NCBI GenBank assembly: GCA_028292305.1
Contig: JAQGMQ010000903.1
Span: 1 to 28,813, forward strand
Source of the DNA: Rhodoferax sp.
Lineage (GTDB): Bacteria > Pseudomonadota > Gammaproteobacteria > Burkholderiales > Burkholderiaceae_C
Direction of reading: 5' to 3'
Length of the DNA stretch: 28,813 bases
Each line of letters opens with the position of its first letter. Positions within the stretch are counted from its first letter, which is position 1. The notes beneath the pieces are model-generated. The model was not told where the DNA came from and made no database searches. It saw nothing but the letters and a program-made list of their open reading frames with translations. Positions 1 to 7,942 of this stretch are shown piece by piece. A program made the translations under genes and the position numbers.

Positions 1-408
1 GTCCGGCGCGCCGATGGCCTGTGCCAGCGCCGCATAAGTGGTGGTCGCGCCCGCCGGCACATCACACAACGCGGCCCAGACCAGTTGTTGAAACGGCGTG
101 CCGCCAATGCTCAGCGCCAGACGCCCATCCGCGTGCGGCTCGTCGATGAACTTCGCAACCTGCGCCAGCGTACCGGCCATGGCGGCCGACGCGTCCATCA
201 GCAGGCGCCCGGGAAACGCCGCGGCCAGTTGCGGGGCGAGACCGGCCATGGTGTCGTCCATGAAGATGGCGCACAGGCCATCGCCGTTGCGCGCCACCAG
301 CAAGTCGCCGTGGCTGCAGGTGCCGGTGGTGAATTCGATGGCGCTGGTCAGCGGCCGCGCGGCGTTGCGCCGCAGCAGGCTGACCGAAGGGTGCTGTGTG
401 TCATGCAT
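1..408 (-). CDS. Methylated-DNA--protein-cysteine methyltransferase (Ada/Ogt family), partial
   Basis: The visible 136 residues run off the left edge of the window, so the C-terminal end is missing. The family repairs O6-alkylguanine in DNA by transferring the alkyl group irreversibly to its own cysteine. Residues about 19-60 resemble the N-terminal ribonuclease-H-like domain of the family (FTTGTCSHGDLLVA, then GLCAIFMDD). The DNA-binding domain begins near residue 100 with GTPFQQLVWAALCDVPAGAT and TTYAALAQAIG, the classic family signature. The catalytic PCHR motif would lie beyond the edge and cannot be checked. The ATG at 408 is preceded by GGAG at 416-419 with a 7-base spacer. A -10-like TAGACT (441-446) lies upstream, without a convincing -35. 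Whether an Ada-type AdaA domain is present cannot be said, but the N-terminus seen here leaves no room for one. Confidence 0.85.
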   Translation of the reverse strand, partial: MHDTQHPSVSLLRRNAARPLTSAIEFTTGTCSHGDLLVARNGDGLCAIFMDDTMAGLAPQLAAAFPGRLLMDASAAMAGTLAQVAKFIDEPHADGRLALSIGGTPFQQLVWAALCDVPAGATTTYAALAQAIGAPD

Positions 409-785
409 GGTCTGGCTCCAAAAGAGTGGTCGATGCACGCAGTCTAGAAAAAAGGCACGGGGGGCGAACTCGGCTCCTTGCGGTCGAATTGCGGAGCCAC
501 GCCATGCGTTGCACCGACCCTGAACGGCCACCCGACAGCCCGCCGCCGCCCCACGGGACCCCGACCCGGCATCGCGGTCCCGTCATCCAATTTCAGGACA
601 TCATGCGATCGCCTTTGCCCCGCGCCTTCTATGATTCGGCCTGTGCCGCAGCTGCTGCGAGCGCACACTTCCACCACGCACCGCACCGCACCGCACTGCA
701 CCGCCTCGCCGGGGCAACGGCATCCTGCGGCGCCCGGCGCTCATCTCGGGCGCATCGAATTTCATTCGCAAGACAGGAGCATCGC
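409..785. other. Intergenic region, divergent promoters expected
   Basis: This 377-base gap separates the methyltransferase (leftward) from the small unknown gene (rightward). I find no convincing gene in it. An open frame continuous with the right-hand gene extends back to 396, but its translation is low-complexity and has no ribosome site. It holds the methyltransferase ribosome site (416-419), a TAGACT -10-like hexamer on the minus strand (441-446), a run of six A followed by six G near 447-466, and the pentamer repeat at 681-705. Confidence 0.5.
681..705. repeat. CCGCA pentamer tandem repeat
   Basis: Five consecutive 5-base units read CCGCA, CCGCA, CCGCA, CTGCA, CCGCC. The array sits about 80 bases upstream of the start of the unknown gene at 786, so copy-number change could alter promoter spacing. 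No function is shown. Confidence 0.6.
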
Positions 786-1193
786 ATGACTTCATCCCGC
801 GAACGCGCACAACTGTTTGGCTACCTGGGCGTAGCCCTGCTGGGCTGCGCCGCCTTGTTCAGCTTCGCGGCACGCGACGCCAACTCGCGCAGCCACCCCG
901 AACCCCGGCTGGCCGTATTGCCGGCGCAGCCCATGCCCGAAGCGCCGCCGGCCATCGACCTGCTGCGCAACGAAGCGGCCAGCGGCAGCGCGTTATCGGT
1001 GCGGCAGGTAGCGACTGCCTTGATGAACCGCTACGACCTGACCGGCGACGCCGAAGACCTGTACGAAGGCGTGAACTGGGCCGACCGGGCCTGGCTGCAG
1101 TATGGCGATTCGGAGCTGGTGGCGCGGGTCACCACGCGTTATTGCGGGCAGCGTGTGGTGCGCTGGCATTGGTTCTGCGATCTGGGGGAATGA
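786..1193 (+). CDS. Small membrane-anchored protein of unknown function
   Basis: I do not recognise this 135-residue protein. Residues about 9-29 (LFGYLGVALLGCAALFSFAA) form one hydrophobic segment, either an uncleaved anchor or a signal peptide. It is followed by a proline/alanine-rich linker (about 38-60) and then a C-terminal part with RQVATALMNRYDLTGDAEDLYEGV and paired aromatic residues near the end (VRWHWFCDLGE). I chose the ATG at 786 because AGGAG lies at 775-779 with a 6-base spacer. The longer frame starting at 396 has no ribosome site and a low-complexity translation. The gene stands alone between a divergent repair gene and a convergent lactonase gene. Confidence 0.65.
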   Translation: MTSSRERAQLFGYLGVALLGCAALFSFAARDANSRSHPEPRLAVLPAQPMPEAPPAIDLLRNEAASGSALSVRQVATALMNRYDLTGDAEDLYEGVNWADRAWLQYGDSELVARVTTRYCGQRVVRWHWFCDLGE

Positions 1194-1206
1194 GGGCGCG
1201 GCGGAC

Positions 1207-1332
1207 ATGGCGCTGGTGTGCCTCTGGGCTGGTTGGACGGTGCCGCAGGGAGCGCGGTGGATGCTGCTGCTTGCCGGCTGGGCCGTGCTGCTGCTGAACG
1301 TAGTGGGGCGGACCCGCGCGCTGGTGCAGTGA
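1207..1332 (+). CDS. Possible 41-residue membrane microprotein
   Basis: A short frame starting at ATG 1207 encodes MALVCLWAGW followed by a strongly hydrophobic stretch (WMLLLAGWAVLLLNVVG) that could be one membrane helix, then a short basic tail. It starts 13 bases after the stop of the gene at 786 and could be translated from the same transcript. Codon third positions are mostly G or C, as in the genuine genes here. There is no clear ribosome site, and short hydrophobic frames arise easily by chance in GC-rich DNA, so this is only a candidate. Confidence 0.25.
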   Translation: MALVCLWAGWTVPQGARWMLLLAGWAVLLLNVVGRTRALVQ

Positions 1333-1362
1333 AAGGCGCGGTCGACGGCCATCGCGTCCACC

Positions 1363-2292
1363 TCAGCGCGCGGCAACGCCACGGTGCGAATACATCGGCC
1401 GCCCCGCCTCGGGCAAGGTCGCCGTGAGGACCGTGCCCGAGCGCGACTCCACGGTGTACAAGGTCCTGCCGTCCGCGCCGCCATAAGCGCAGTTCGTCGT
1501 GTACAGCCCCACCGGCGAATCGATGCGGTACAACGGTTCGCCCCTGGCGCTGAAGACCCAGGTCGCCCCGAAGCCGACATGGCACACCGCCAGGCCGCCC
1601 GTGTGGTCCAGCGCGATGCCGTCGGGCCCGCCGCCACCCGACATCTGGATGTACACGCCCACTTTGGTGGCGGTGCCGTCGGCCATCATCGGCACGCGCC
1701 AGATGGCGTTGTCGCGTGTCACGGCCAGCAGCACGGCGGTTTCGTCCAGGTTCAGCACCAGGCCGTTGGGGCTGGGGATGCCGGCCAGCACGCAGTCGAG
1801 CTGGCCCGAACCGCGCAGGCGGAACAGGCGGCCGCTGGCGTCCTGCAGGCCGGTCTGGCCCTGGTCGGTGAAATACAGGTCGCCGTTCGACGCGAAGAAC
1901 AGGTCGTTGCAGCCCTTGAAGGACTCCAGCCGCGCGCGTTCCAGGTAGGGCTCGACCTTGCCGTTGGCCGGGTCCAGCACCATGATGCCGCGCCGGTAGT
2001 CGGCGATGAAGGCGCGGCCGTCGGGGTGGAACTTCAGGCCGTTCGGCTCGCCGTCGTATTCGGCCATCAGCGTGAAGCGGCCTTGCGGATCGATCTTGAA
2101 GATACGGCCATAGGGTATGTCGACGACCCACAGGTTGCCGTCCAGATCGAACGACGGGCCTTCGAGGAACACCGGCGTGGCGGCGCCGTGCAACTGCGTG
2201 TCAACCCAGGTTGACTTGCGGCCACGGACCATGAACTCTTCGGGCAGGCGGGCGAACACCTCGGCCTGGATGCGAACGGGTGGGGCGAACAT
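1363..2292 (-). CDS. SMP-30/gluconolactonase/LRE family lactonase
   Basis: The 309-residue protein belongs to the SMP-30/gluconolactonase family, six-bladed beta-propellers that use a bound divalent metal to hydrolyse lactones to hydroxy acids. The expected metal ligands are visible: Glu44 in VFLEGPSFD, Asn176 in SPNGLVLN and Asp224 in GPDGIALD, matching Glu/Asn/Asp of SMP-30. There is no signal peptide, so it is probably cytoplasmic. It is the last gene of the TRAP-transporter cluster, starting 28 bases after the dctM-like stop. A lactonase here suggests that the transported or processed compound passes through a lactone. The exact substrate cannot be read from sequence. Confidence 0.85.
   Translation of the reverse strand: MFAPPVRIQAEVFARLPEEFMVRGRKSTWVDTQLHGAATPVFLEGPSFDLDGNLWVVDIPYGRIFKIDPQGRFTLMAEYDGEPNGLKFHPDGRAFIADYRRGIMVLDPANGKVEPYLERARLESFKGCNDLFFASNGDLYFTDQGQTGLQDASGRLFRLRGSGQLDCVLAGIPSPNGLVLNLDETAVLLAVTRDNAIWRVPMMADGTATKVGVYIQMSGGGGPDGIALDHTGGLAVCHVGFGATWVFSARGEPLYRIDSPVGLYTTNCAYGGADGRTLYTVESRSGTVLTATLPEAGRPMYSHRGVAAR
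2200..2215. repeat. Perfect 7-2-7 palindrome inside the lactonase gene
   Basis: GTCAACC-CA-GGTTGAC is a perfect dyad 78-93 bases inside the lactonase coding region, encoding the residues around Ser27-Asp31. Its form resembles a repressor operator, but it may be a coding coincidence. Confidence 0.3.
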
Positions 2293-2320
2293 GTTGGGTT
2301 CCTTCCGGTCTGTCTGCGCT

Positions 2321-3622
2321 TCAGCGTGAGATGCGGCCGGGCAGCCACAGCGCGATCTCGGGCCAGACCACCAGCAGCCCGAGCAACACGAACATCAGCA
2401 GATGGAACGGGATCGTGCCCAGCACCACGTCCGAAAGACTGCCGCGCGAGATGCTCTGGATCACGAAGAGGTTGATGCCGATCGGCGGCGTGATCTGCCC
2501 CATCTCGATGAACACCACCACCACGATGCCGAACCACACCGGGTCGATGCCGTAGCTGGCCAGCAGCGGGTACAGCAGCGGCACGGTGATGACGATCATG
2601 CCCAGGCTTTCCACGAACGCACCCAGCGCGGTGAACAGGATCAGCAGCGCCAGGAAGAACTCGTATTTGTTGAGCTTCAGCCCGACGATGAATTCGGTGA
2701 CCTGTTCCCCCACGCCGGCGTAGCTCATGGCGTACGAGAACACGAAGGCCGCATAGGTGATGAACAGGATGTTGGCCACCACCAGCGCCGAGCGGCGCAG
2801 GCAGTTCAGGAAGATCTTCCACGACAGCTTGCCCCAGATGCACGAGATCAGCAGGCTGAACAGGCAACCCGCGCCGGCTGCCTCGGTGGGCGTGCCCAGG
2901 CCGCTGTAGATCGTGCCCATGATGCAGGCGATCAGCACCAAGAACGGCACCACGTCGAGCAGCGCCCGGAAGATCTCCGCCATCGGCAGGCTGCCGGTCT
3001 CGCGCGGTGCGATCTCGGGCTTGGCGATGGCCGCGAAGGCCACGTACACCATGAACAGCAGCGTCAGGATCACGCCCGGCACGATGCCCGCCATGAACAG
3101 CTTCGCCACCGAGGTTTCGGTGAAGGTGCCGTAGACGATCATCGCGATGCTCGGCGGCACCAGGATGCCCAGCGTGCCTCCCGCGGCCAGCGAACCGGTG
3201 GCGAAGCGCCGGTCGTAGTTGCGCGCTTCCAGCTGCGGCAGGGCCACCTTGCCGATGGCCGCCGCCGTGGCGATGCTCGACCCGCTGACCGCGGCGAACA
3301 TGGCGCAGCCGGCGATGTTGGTCTGCAGCAGCCCGCCCGGCACCTTGCGCACCAGCTTGGCCAGCCCGCCGTAGACGCGCAGCCCGATGCCGCTGCCCTG
3401 CAGGAACTCGGCCATCAGCACGAACAGCGGGATCGCGGTGAGGGTGTAGCTGTCCATGCTGCCCCAGCTCACCAGGCCCAGGCCGTGCAGCGCGCCCACG
3501 CCGCCCTGCAGGTACAGGTAGACGATGCCCGGCAGCAGGATCGCGAAGGGCACGGTCATGCCCGCCGCGAGCAGGCCGAGAAACAGCACGAAGATGACGA
3601 TGATCTGCAGTTCGGGGCTCAC
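2321..3622 (-). CDS. dctM: TRAP transporter large membrane subunit (DctM type)
   Basis: This 433-residue, strongly hydrophobic protein is the large permease of a tripartite ATP-independent periplasmic transporter, which uses an ion gradient to import organic acids delivered by the DctP protein. Family hallmarks are the N-terminal FVLFLGLLAAGMTVPFAILL helix, GGLAKLVRKVPGGLLQTNI, AVSGSSIATAAAIGKVALPQL, and PPSIAMIVYGTFTETSVAKLFMAGI-like loops, with about 11-12 membrane segments. The length is normal for DctM. I start at GTG 3622, giving VSPELQ, because this creates the four-base GTGA overlap with the dctQ stop. The longer frame reaching 3838 only runs back through dctQ. It lies between dctQ and the lactonase gene. 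Confidence 0.93.
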   Translation of the reverse strand: MSPELQIIVIFVLFLGLLAAGMTVPFAILLPGIVYLYLQGGVGALHGLGLVSWGSMDSYTLTAIPLFVLMAEFLQGSGIGLRVYGGLAKLVRKVPGGLLQTNIAGCAMFAAVSGSSIATAAAIGKVALPQLEARNYDRRFATGSLAAGGTLGILVPPSIAMIVYGTFTETSVAKLFMAGIVPGVILTLLFMVYVAFAAIAKPEIAPRETGSLPMAEIFRALLDVVPFLVLIACIMGTIYSGLGTPTEAAGAGCLFSLLISCIWGKLSWKIFLNCLRRSALVVANILFITYAAFVFSYAMSYAGVGEQVTEFIVGLKLNKYEFFLALLILFTALGAFVESLGMIVITVPLLYPLLASYGIDPVWFGIVVVVFIEMGQITPPIGINLFVIQSISRGSLSDVVLGTIPFHLLMFVLLGLLVVWPEIALWLPGRISR

Positions 3623-4197
3623 AGCGCGGCTCCCCGAACGCCCGGCGCCGGCCTGTGCAGCCGCGCCGCGCGCAGCCGTCGCACGTCGCCGGCCACGGTG
3701 CGAAGCAGCGTGATCACCAGCGCCAGCATGCCGATCGGCATGGCCAGGCGCGGCATCCACAGCGGCGTGACCAGGCTGGTGGCAGCCACGTCGCCCGAGG
3801 CCCAGGTGATCCACAGGAAGCGCGTGAACTCGGCGCACAACACGGCCGAGACGGCCAGCGTGGCCAGGTCGAACACCAGCCGCAGCGCAGCCTTGCCCGT
3901 GGCCGAAAGCCGTGCGTCGAGCATGTGCACGCGGTGGAAGGCGTGGTCGGCCTGGCCCGATGCCAGGCCCAGAAAGGTGATGGCGATCAGCGCATAGCCG
4001 CCGAGCTCGTTGGTCACCTGCAGCGACCAGCCCAGCGCCGAGCGCGCGATCATCTCGATGCCCATCATCACGACCAGGAACACCACGGCCGCCTGGGTGG
4101 CCCAGCGCGTGACGCGTTCGACCGGGCCCTCGGCGGGGCTGAAGGCGTCGGCGTCCACCGGCGCCATGTCCGGCAGGTCCATTGCAACGGCTTTCAT
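3619..4197 (-). CDS. dctQ: TRAP transporter small membrane subunit (DctQ type)
   Basis: The 192-residue protein has four hydrophobic segments (about residues 36-52, 68-86, 105-125 and 149-168) separated by short loops, the normal DctQ layout. It carries the typical central stretch NELGGYALIAITFLGLASG followed by HRVHMLDARLS. DctQ pairs with DctM in the inner membrane to form the TRAP permease. Position between dctP (2-base gap) and dctM (GTGA overlap) fixes the role. Two starts are possible, ATG 4197 and ATG 4182 (five codons in); neither has a strong ribosome site, and tight coupling to dctP makes translation by re-initiation likely. I took the first. Confidence 0.9.
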   Translation of the reverse strand: MKAVAMDLPDMAPVDADAFSPAEGPVERVTRWATQAAVVFLVVMMGIEMIARSALGWSLQVTNELGGYALIAITFLGLASGQADHAFHRVHMLDARLSATGKAALRLVFDLATLAVSAVLCAEFTRFLWITWASGDVAATSLVTPLWMPRLAMPIGMLALVITLLRTVAGDVRRLRAARLHRPAPGVRGAAL

Positions 4198-4199
4198 CT

Positions 4200-5201
4200 T
4201 CAACGCCCGATCGCCGAATGGATCTTCTGCATGGCTTCCTGCGTGGTGGCCGAACGCCCGTTGGCCCAGCTCTTCCAGTAAGGCGCCATCTTGCCCTCGG
4301 CGATGGCGATGTCGGCCGCCGTGGGTTCGGTGACCACCATGCCCTCGACGGCCAGCTTGCGCGTCATCTCGTCTTCCTCGGCGGCCATGGCCTTGGTGAT
4401 GCGCTGGGTGTGGTCGTCCACCACCTTCTGCACCTTGGTGCGGGTGTCGGCGGGCAGCTTGTCCCACGCGCCCTGGTTGACCAGCACCAGCGAGTCGATG
4501 AAGCTGATGTTGAGCCGGTAGCTGTACTTCAGCAGGTCGCGCCACACATAGCCGTAGCCCGAGCTGGCGGTGATGGCGCCGTCGATCACGCCACGGTCGA
4601 TGGCGGCGGCGACTTCGGCCGTGCCCAGCGTCACCGGGATGCCGCCCAGCATCCTGATGAAGTCGGCCTGTTCGGGTGCGATGACGCGGATCTTCTGGCC
4701 GCTCACGTCGGCCAGCGAGGTGAGCTTCTTGCGCGACCACAACACGTTGTACGGGAAGATGTAGCGGCCCAGGATCAGTACGTCCTTCTTGGCATAGTCG
4801 GCGCGCAGGTAGGGCGCTTCGATGTCCCAGGCTTTCTCGAACTCCTGCATCGAGCGGATCATCAGTGGCAGGCGCACCACGGCGCCCACCGGCGCACTGC
4901 CGACGAAGAAGGCGTCATCGCCCAGCTGCACCACGTTGTCGGCCACGGCCTGGGTGATGTTGGTGGCGGTGATGGGCAGCGTGCCGCCCAGGTTCAGCCG
5001 CACGCTCAGCTGGCCACCGGTCTGCTTCTTGATGTCTTCGAACATCGCGTTCAGGCCCTTCACCGCGGTGACGGTGGCCACGGCGTTGTAGGTGTAGGCG
5101 CGCCACATCTCGGCGGCCTGGGTCATACCGAAGGAAAGGCAGAGTGCCGATGCGGTGAGCAGCTTGGCCAGCTTGCCGCCGACGCGGTGGAAAATTATCA
5201 T
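4200..5201 (-). CDS. dctP: TRAP transporter periplasmic solute-binding protein (DctP type)
   Basis: The 333-residue protein begins with a signal peptide (basic start, hydrophobic core LLTASALCLSFGM, cleavage after TQA near residue 30). The mature part has DctP-family features: DIKKQTGGQLSVRLNLGGTL early on, and the central GQKIRVIAPEQADFIRMLGG with the conserved arginine that contacts the substrate carboxylate, followed by VAAAIDRGVIDGAI. It captures an organic acid in the periplasm and hands it to DctQM. ATG 5201 has AAGGAG ending five bases upstream. An 83-base leader with a stem-loop separates it from the aldolase gene, so the transporter could have its own expression control. The ligand is unknown; the neighbours point to a hydroxylated carboxylate. 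Confidence 0.92.
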   Translation of the reverse strand: MIIFHRVGGKLAKLLTASALCLSFGMTQAAEMWRAYTYNAVATVTAVKGLNAMFEDIKKQTGGQLSVRLNLGGTLPITATNITQAVADNVVQLGDDAFFVGSAPVGAVVRLPLMIRSMQEFEKAWDIEAPYLRADYAKKDVLILGRYIFPYNVLWSRKKLTSLADVSGQKIRVIAPEQADFIRMLGGIPVTLGTAEVAAAIDRGVIDGAITASSGYGYVWRDLLKYSYRLNISFIDSLVLVNQGAWDKLPADTRTKVQKVVDDHTQRITKAMAAEEDEMTRKLAVEGMVVTEPTAADIAIAEGKMAPYWKSWANGRSATTQEAMQKIHSAIGR

Positions 5202-5228
5202 CTTGTCTCCTTGTTGTTGTGCGGAGCC

Positions 5229-5277
5229 CGTCGCGGTGGCAACCTGCAATGGCAACTTGCGATGCCAACCCGCGACG
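5229..5277 (-). other. Stem-loop with 13-nt tandem repeat in the dctP leader
   Basis: The arms CGTCGCGG (5229-5236) and CCGCGACG (5270-5277) are perfect 8-bp complements. The 33-base loop holds a 13-base unit in tandem (GGCAACCTGCAAT at 5238-5250, GGCAACTTGCGAT at 5251-5263, then a partial third). The element ends 27 bases before the dctP start and follows the aldolase stop by 7 bases. It could stabilise or attenuate the transcript between catabolic and transport genes. No U-run follows, so it is not a standard terminator. Confidence 0.4.
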
Positions 5278-5284
5278 CTGGCCT

Positions 5285-5992
5285 TCAGCGGTCGTCGAAG
5301 GCCGCGTCGATCTCTTCGATGTCCATCGCGGCATAACTGGCGGCCGAGCCGCCCAGGTCCCACACCGCCTCGCCACGGGCCACGGCCTGGGCCATGTCTT
5401 CTTCCTTGCGCATGCGGGCCAGCGCCGCCTGCACAATGGCCGGCGCTTCGGCCCGGGGCACACACACCACGCCGTCGCCATCGGCCAGGATCAAATCGCC
5501 CGGGTTCACCGCCACGCCGTCGCAGACCACCGGCGTGTTCACCAGGCCGTGGCCGCTTTTGTCGGGGTGGATCGAATGGATGTGGGTGGACCAGACCTTG
5601 CAGCCCAGCGCCTCGACGGTGTCGGTGTCACGCACGCAGCCCTGCACCACCACGCCGGCCAGGCCTTTTTTCATGGCGTAGCGCGCGGCCATGTCGCCCC
5701 ACTGCGCGCCCGAGGTCTCGGCGGCCGACACCACCACCAGCACGTCGCCCGGCTGGGCCAGCACCAGCGCGCGGTGCATCATCAGGTTGTCGCCGGGCGC
5801 CACGAAGGCCGTCACCGCCGGCCCGCAGATCTTGGCGCCGCGCTGCACCGGCCGCATGCGGCTGGACATCAGCCCGCCCGGCCCGCGTGCCGACATCGCC
5901 TCGTGGAGGTCGGAAACGGTGGCCTCCAGCGCCTGCGCGCACAGCGCCGCATCGACGCGGTTCACGCGCAGAAATACTTTGGATTTGTTCAA
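5285..5992 (-). CDS. RraA-fold aldolase, 4-carboxy-4-hydroxy-2-oxoadipate / HMG aldolase-like
   Basis: The 235-residue protein belongs to the RraA-fold class II aldolases (HMG/CHA aldolase, LigK/GalC type), which cleave 4-hydroxy-4-substituted-2-oxo dicarboxylates to pyruvate plus an oxo acid and also decarboxylate oxaloacetate. The key residues fall where expected: Asp100 in AQWGD, and Arg121-Asp122 in GCVRDTDTVEALG, matching Asp102, Arg123 and Asp124 of the Pseudomonas enzyme. The C-terminal VNPGDLILADGDGVVCVP is also typical. A role as RNase E regulator is unlikely because the lengthened C-terminus and context are those of the metabolic enzymes. It lies 40 bases after the dioxygenase gene and upstream of dctP. 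Exact substrate unknown. Confidence 0.8.
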   Translation of the reverse strand: MNKSKVFLRVNRVDAALCAQALEATVSDLHEAMSARGPGGLMSSRMRPVQRGAKICGPAVTAFVAPGDNLMMHRALVLAQPGDVLVVVSAAETSGAQWGDMAARYAMKKGLAGVVVQGCVRDTDTVEALGCKVWSTHIHSIHPDKSGHGLVNTPVVCDGVAVNPGDLILADGDGVVCVPRAEAPAIVQAALARMRKEEDMAQAVARGEAVWDLGGSAASYAAMDIEEIDAAFDDR

Positions 5993-6032
5993 GAAAAGTC
6001 TCCCGGTGTTGACAGCGGCAGGTGCGCCAGGT

Positions 6033-6926
6033 TCAGTGCGGCACGCAGTGCAGTTCCGGCGACAGCCGGAAGGTGGTGCGTTTCATCAGCCGCGGCTGGT
6101 CGAGCTGCATGTTGTCGCGGCGGTGCATGGTGCAGCCGTTGTCCCACAGCATCAGGTCGCCGTTGTGCACCTTGTGGCGGTACACCAGGTCGGCGCTGCC
6201 GCCGGCCTCGAACAAGATGGGCAACACCCGCGCGTTCTCGGCTTCGCTCAGGCCTTCGATGGAGACCAGCGTGGTCGGGTCGGCGTACAGCGCCTTGCGG
6301 CCGGTCACGGGGTGGGTCAGCACCACCGGGTGGAACGCGTCGGGCAGGGCGGCCATCTTCTTGGCCTGCGGGCTGTCCTTGTCCTTCAATTCCAGTGTGT
6401 TCATGATGGCCATGCGTTTGGCATAGCGGTAGGTGCCGGTGCGGCCGTCGATCAGTTTTTGCACGTCGGTAGGCAGCTTGTCCCAGGCGCCGTATTGGTT
6501 GGCCCAGTAGATGTCGCCGCCGCCCTTGGGCACTTCGACGCCGTACAGCATGGCGCCGGTGGCCGGGTTCACCATGAAGGTCTGGTCCGAATGCCAGTCC
6601 ACGTCGTCGCCGCCGGCAAAGCCGCCGACGAAGCGGCCGTCGGCATAACGCAGCGTGCTGAAGTAGATGATCTCGTCGAAGTAGGGTGACTGGATGTCCT
6701 TGCGGTTGGCGCTTTCGCAGCGGCCGAACAGCGCCGTGAAGCGCACCTGCTCGGCCTCTTCGAGCGACTGCCGCGGGAACACGATCAGCGGCGATGTCTG
6801 CCACAGTTGACGGATCTGGGCGATGGCGTCGGGGTCGTCCAGCAACTGGTCGATGCGTTCGTCGATCTCGATCACGAAATCGGAATGCAGCTTGCGGATC
6901 TTGAGTTCGGTGGCGATGGCGGACAT
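6033..6926 (-). CDS. TauD/TfdA family Fe(II)/2-oxoglutarate dioxygenase
   Basis: The 297-residue protein is a TauD/TfdA-type dioxygenase, which couples oxidative decarboxylation of 2-oxoglutarate to hydroxylation of a substrate, often with release of sulfite, phenol or amine. The iron ligands are visible: His112 and Asp114 in DVDWHSDQTF and the distal His268 in CTMHRRD. Arg283 in RLMKRTTF is the 2-oxoglutarate carboxylate ligand. There is no signal peptide. ATG 6926 follows AAGGAG with an 8-base spacer. It sits between a Bug protein gene (47-base gap) and the aldolase gene (40-base gap), so its product probably feeds the hydroxy-acid route encoded here. Substrate unknown. Confidence 0.88.
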   Translation of the reverse strand: MSAIATELKIRKLHSDFVIEIDERIDQLLDDPDAIAQIRQLWQTSPLIVFPRQSLEEAEQVRFTALFGRCESANRKDIQSPYFDEIIYFSTLRYADGRFVGGFAGGDDVDWHSDQTFMVNPATGAMLYGVEVPKGGGDIYWANQYGAWDKLPTDVQKLIDGRTGTYRYAKRMAIMNTLELKDKDSPQAKKMAALPDAFHPVVLTHPVTGRKALYADPTTLVSIEGLSEAENARVLPILFEAGGSADLVYRHKVHNGDLMLWDNGCTMHRRDNMQLDQPRLMKRTTFRLSPELHCVPH

Positions 6927-6973
6927 GGTGAAGTCTCCTTGTGTGGTGGATGGAATGGAGGTAGTGAAAAGGC

Positions 6974-7942
6974 CTAGTCGGCCTTCATCTTGGCGCTGCG
7001 GATGATGTCGGCGTCGGTCTGGCGCTCCGACTGCAGCCAGGCCAGCAGTTGTGCGCGGTCCATGGGCGGTGCGGGCTCGAAGCCCAGATCGTGCAGGGCC
7101 TTGGCGGTTTCGGGCAGGGCCAAAATCTTGCGCATCTCGGCCTCCAGCCGGTCGCGTATTTCCACCGGCGTGCCGCGCGGCGCCATCAGCGCGTTCCAGG
7201 CCACGACCTGGAAGCCGTCCATGCCCTGCTGCGCCACCGACCTGATCTCGGGCAGCGCGGCCATCGGTCTGGCCGAGGTCACCGCCAGCGGTCTGATCTT
7301 GCCGAACTGGGCTCGCGACGCGGCCACGGTGTCGATCAGCACCGGCACCTGGTTGCCGAGCAGCGCCGTCATGGCCTCGCCCGAGCCCTTGTATTTGATG
7401 GCGAACAGCGGCACGTTCTGCCGCCTGATCATCTCCAGCACCAGTTGCGCGGTGACGCTGGGCACGGCCACGTCGACCTTGTCGGGCCGGCTCTTGGCGT
7501 ACTGCACCAGCTCGGCCAGCGTGTTGATGTTGAGCGACGGATGCACCGAGATCACCATCGGAATGAAGGCCGTGGCGATGATCGGTTCGAAGTCCTTCTC
7601 GGGGTCGAAGCCGATGTTGTCGTACAGATAGGGGTTCATGGCGTGGGTGCCCGACGCACCCATGATCAGCGTGTAGCCGTCGGGCGTGGCCCGCGCCGCG
7701 AAGGCCGTGCCGATGTTGCCGAAGGCGCCGGGCCGGTTCTCCACCACCACGCCTTCGCCCAGCGCGGCCGAGAGCTTGTTGGCCAGGTAGCGGGTGGCAA
7801 TGTCGGTGCTCTGCCCGGGTGGGTAGGCGACCACGATCTTCACCGGGCGGCTGGGATAGGTCTGGGCCAGCGCGCCAGCGCTCAGGCTGAGCGCCGCGCA
7901 CAGCGCAGCCAGCCAGCGGCCGGTTTTATGGAATGCCATCAT
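6974..7942 (-). CDS. Bug/TctC family tripartite tricarboxylate-type binding protein
   Basis: The 322-residue protein has a signal peptide ending near AGALA-QTYPSRPVKIVV and the standard Bug family start (YPSRPVKIVVAYPPGQSTDIATR). Further signatures are VVENRPGAFGNIGTAFAARATPDGYTLIMG and NIGFDPEKDFEPI. Bug proteins are periplasmic receptors for carboxylates and other small anions, working with TctAB permeases or in sensing. No tctA or tctB lies in the window, so the partner must be elsewhere. The ATG at 7942 overlaps the preceding dehydrogenase stop as ATGA, with AAGGAG upstream inside the dehydrogenase coding region. A second ATG follows immediately. Confidence 0.9.
   Translation of the reverse strand: MMAFHKTGRWLAALCAALSLSAGALAQTYPSRPVKIVVAYPPGQSTDIATRYLANKLSAALGEGVVVENRPGAFGNIGTAFAARATPDGYTLIMGASGTHAMNPYLYDNIGFDPEKDFEPIIATAFIPMVISVHPSLNINTLAELVQYAKSRPDKVDVAVPSVTAQLVLEMIRRQNVPLFAIKYKGSGEAMTALLGNQVPVLIDTVAASRAQFGKIRPLAVTSARPMAALPEIRSVAQQGMDGFQVVAWNALMAPRGTPVEIRDRLEAEMRKILALPETAKALHDLGFEPAPPMDRAQLLAWLQSERQTDADIIRSAKMKAD

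Noticed and set aside
2402..3997. Long plus-strand open frame of 531 codons
   Set aside because: It is antisense to the dctM and dctQ genes, and its translation is rich in His, Gln, Arg and Asp, typical of the reverse frame of GC-rich genes.
5285..5992. Assignment as RNase E inhibitor RraA
   Set aside because: The fold is shared, but the aldolase residues Asp100, Arg121 and Asp122 are present and the context is metabolic.
6033..7901. A 622-codon minus-strand frame covering the Bug and dioxygenase genes
   Set aside because: Only the part from 6926 onward is real; the upstream part is the Bug gene out of frame.
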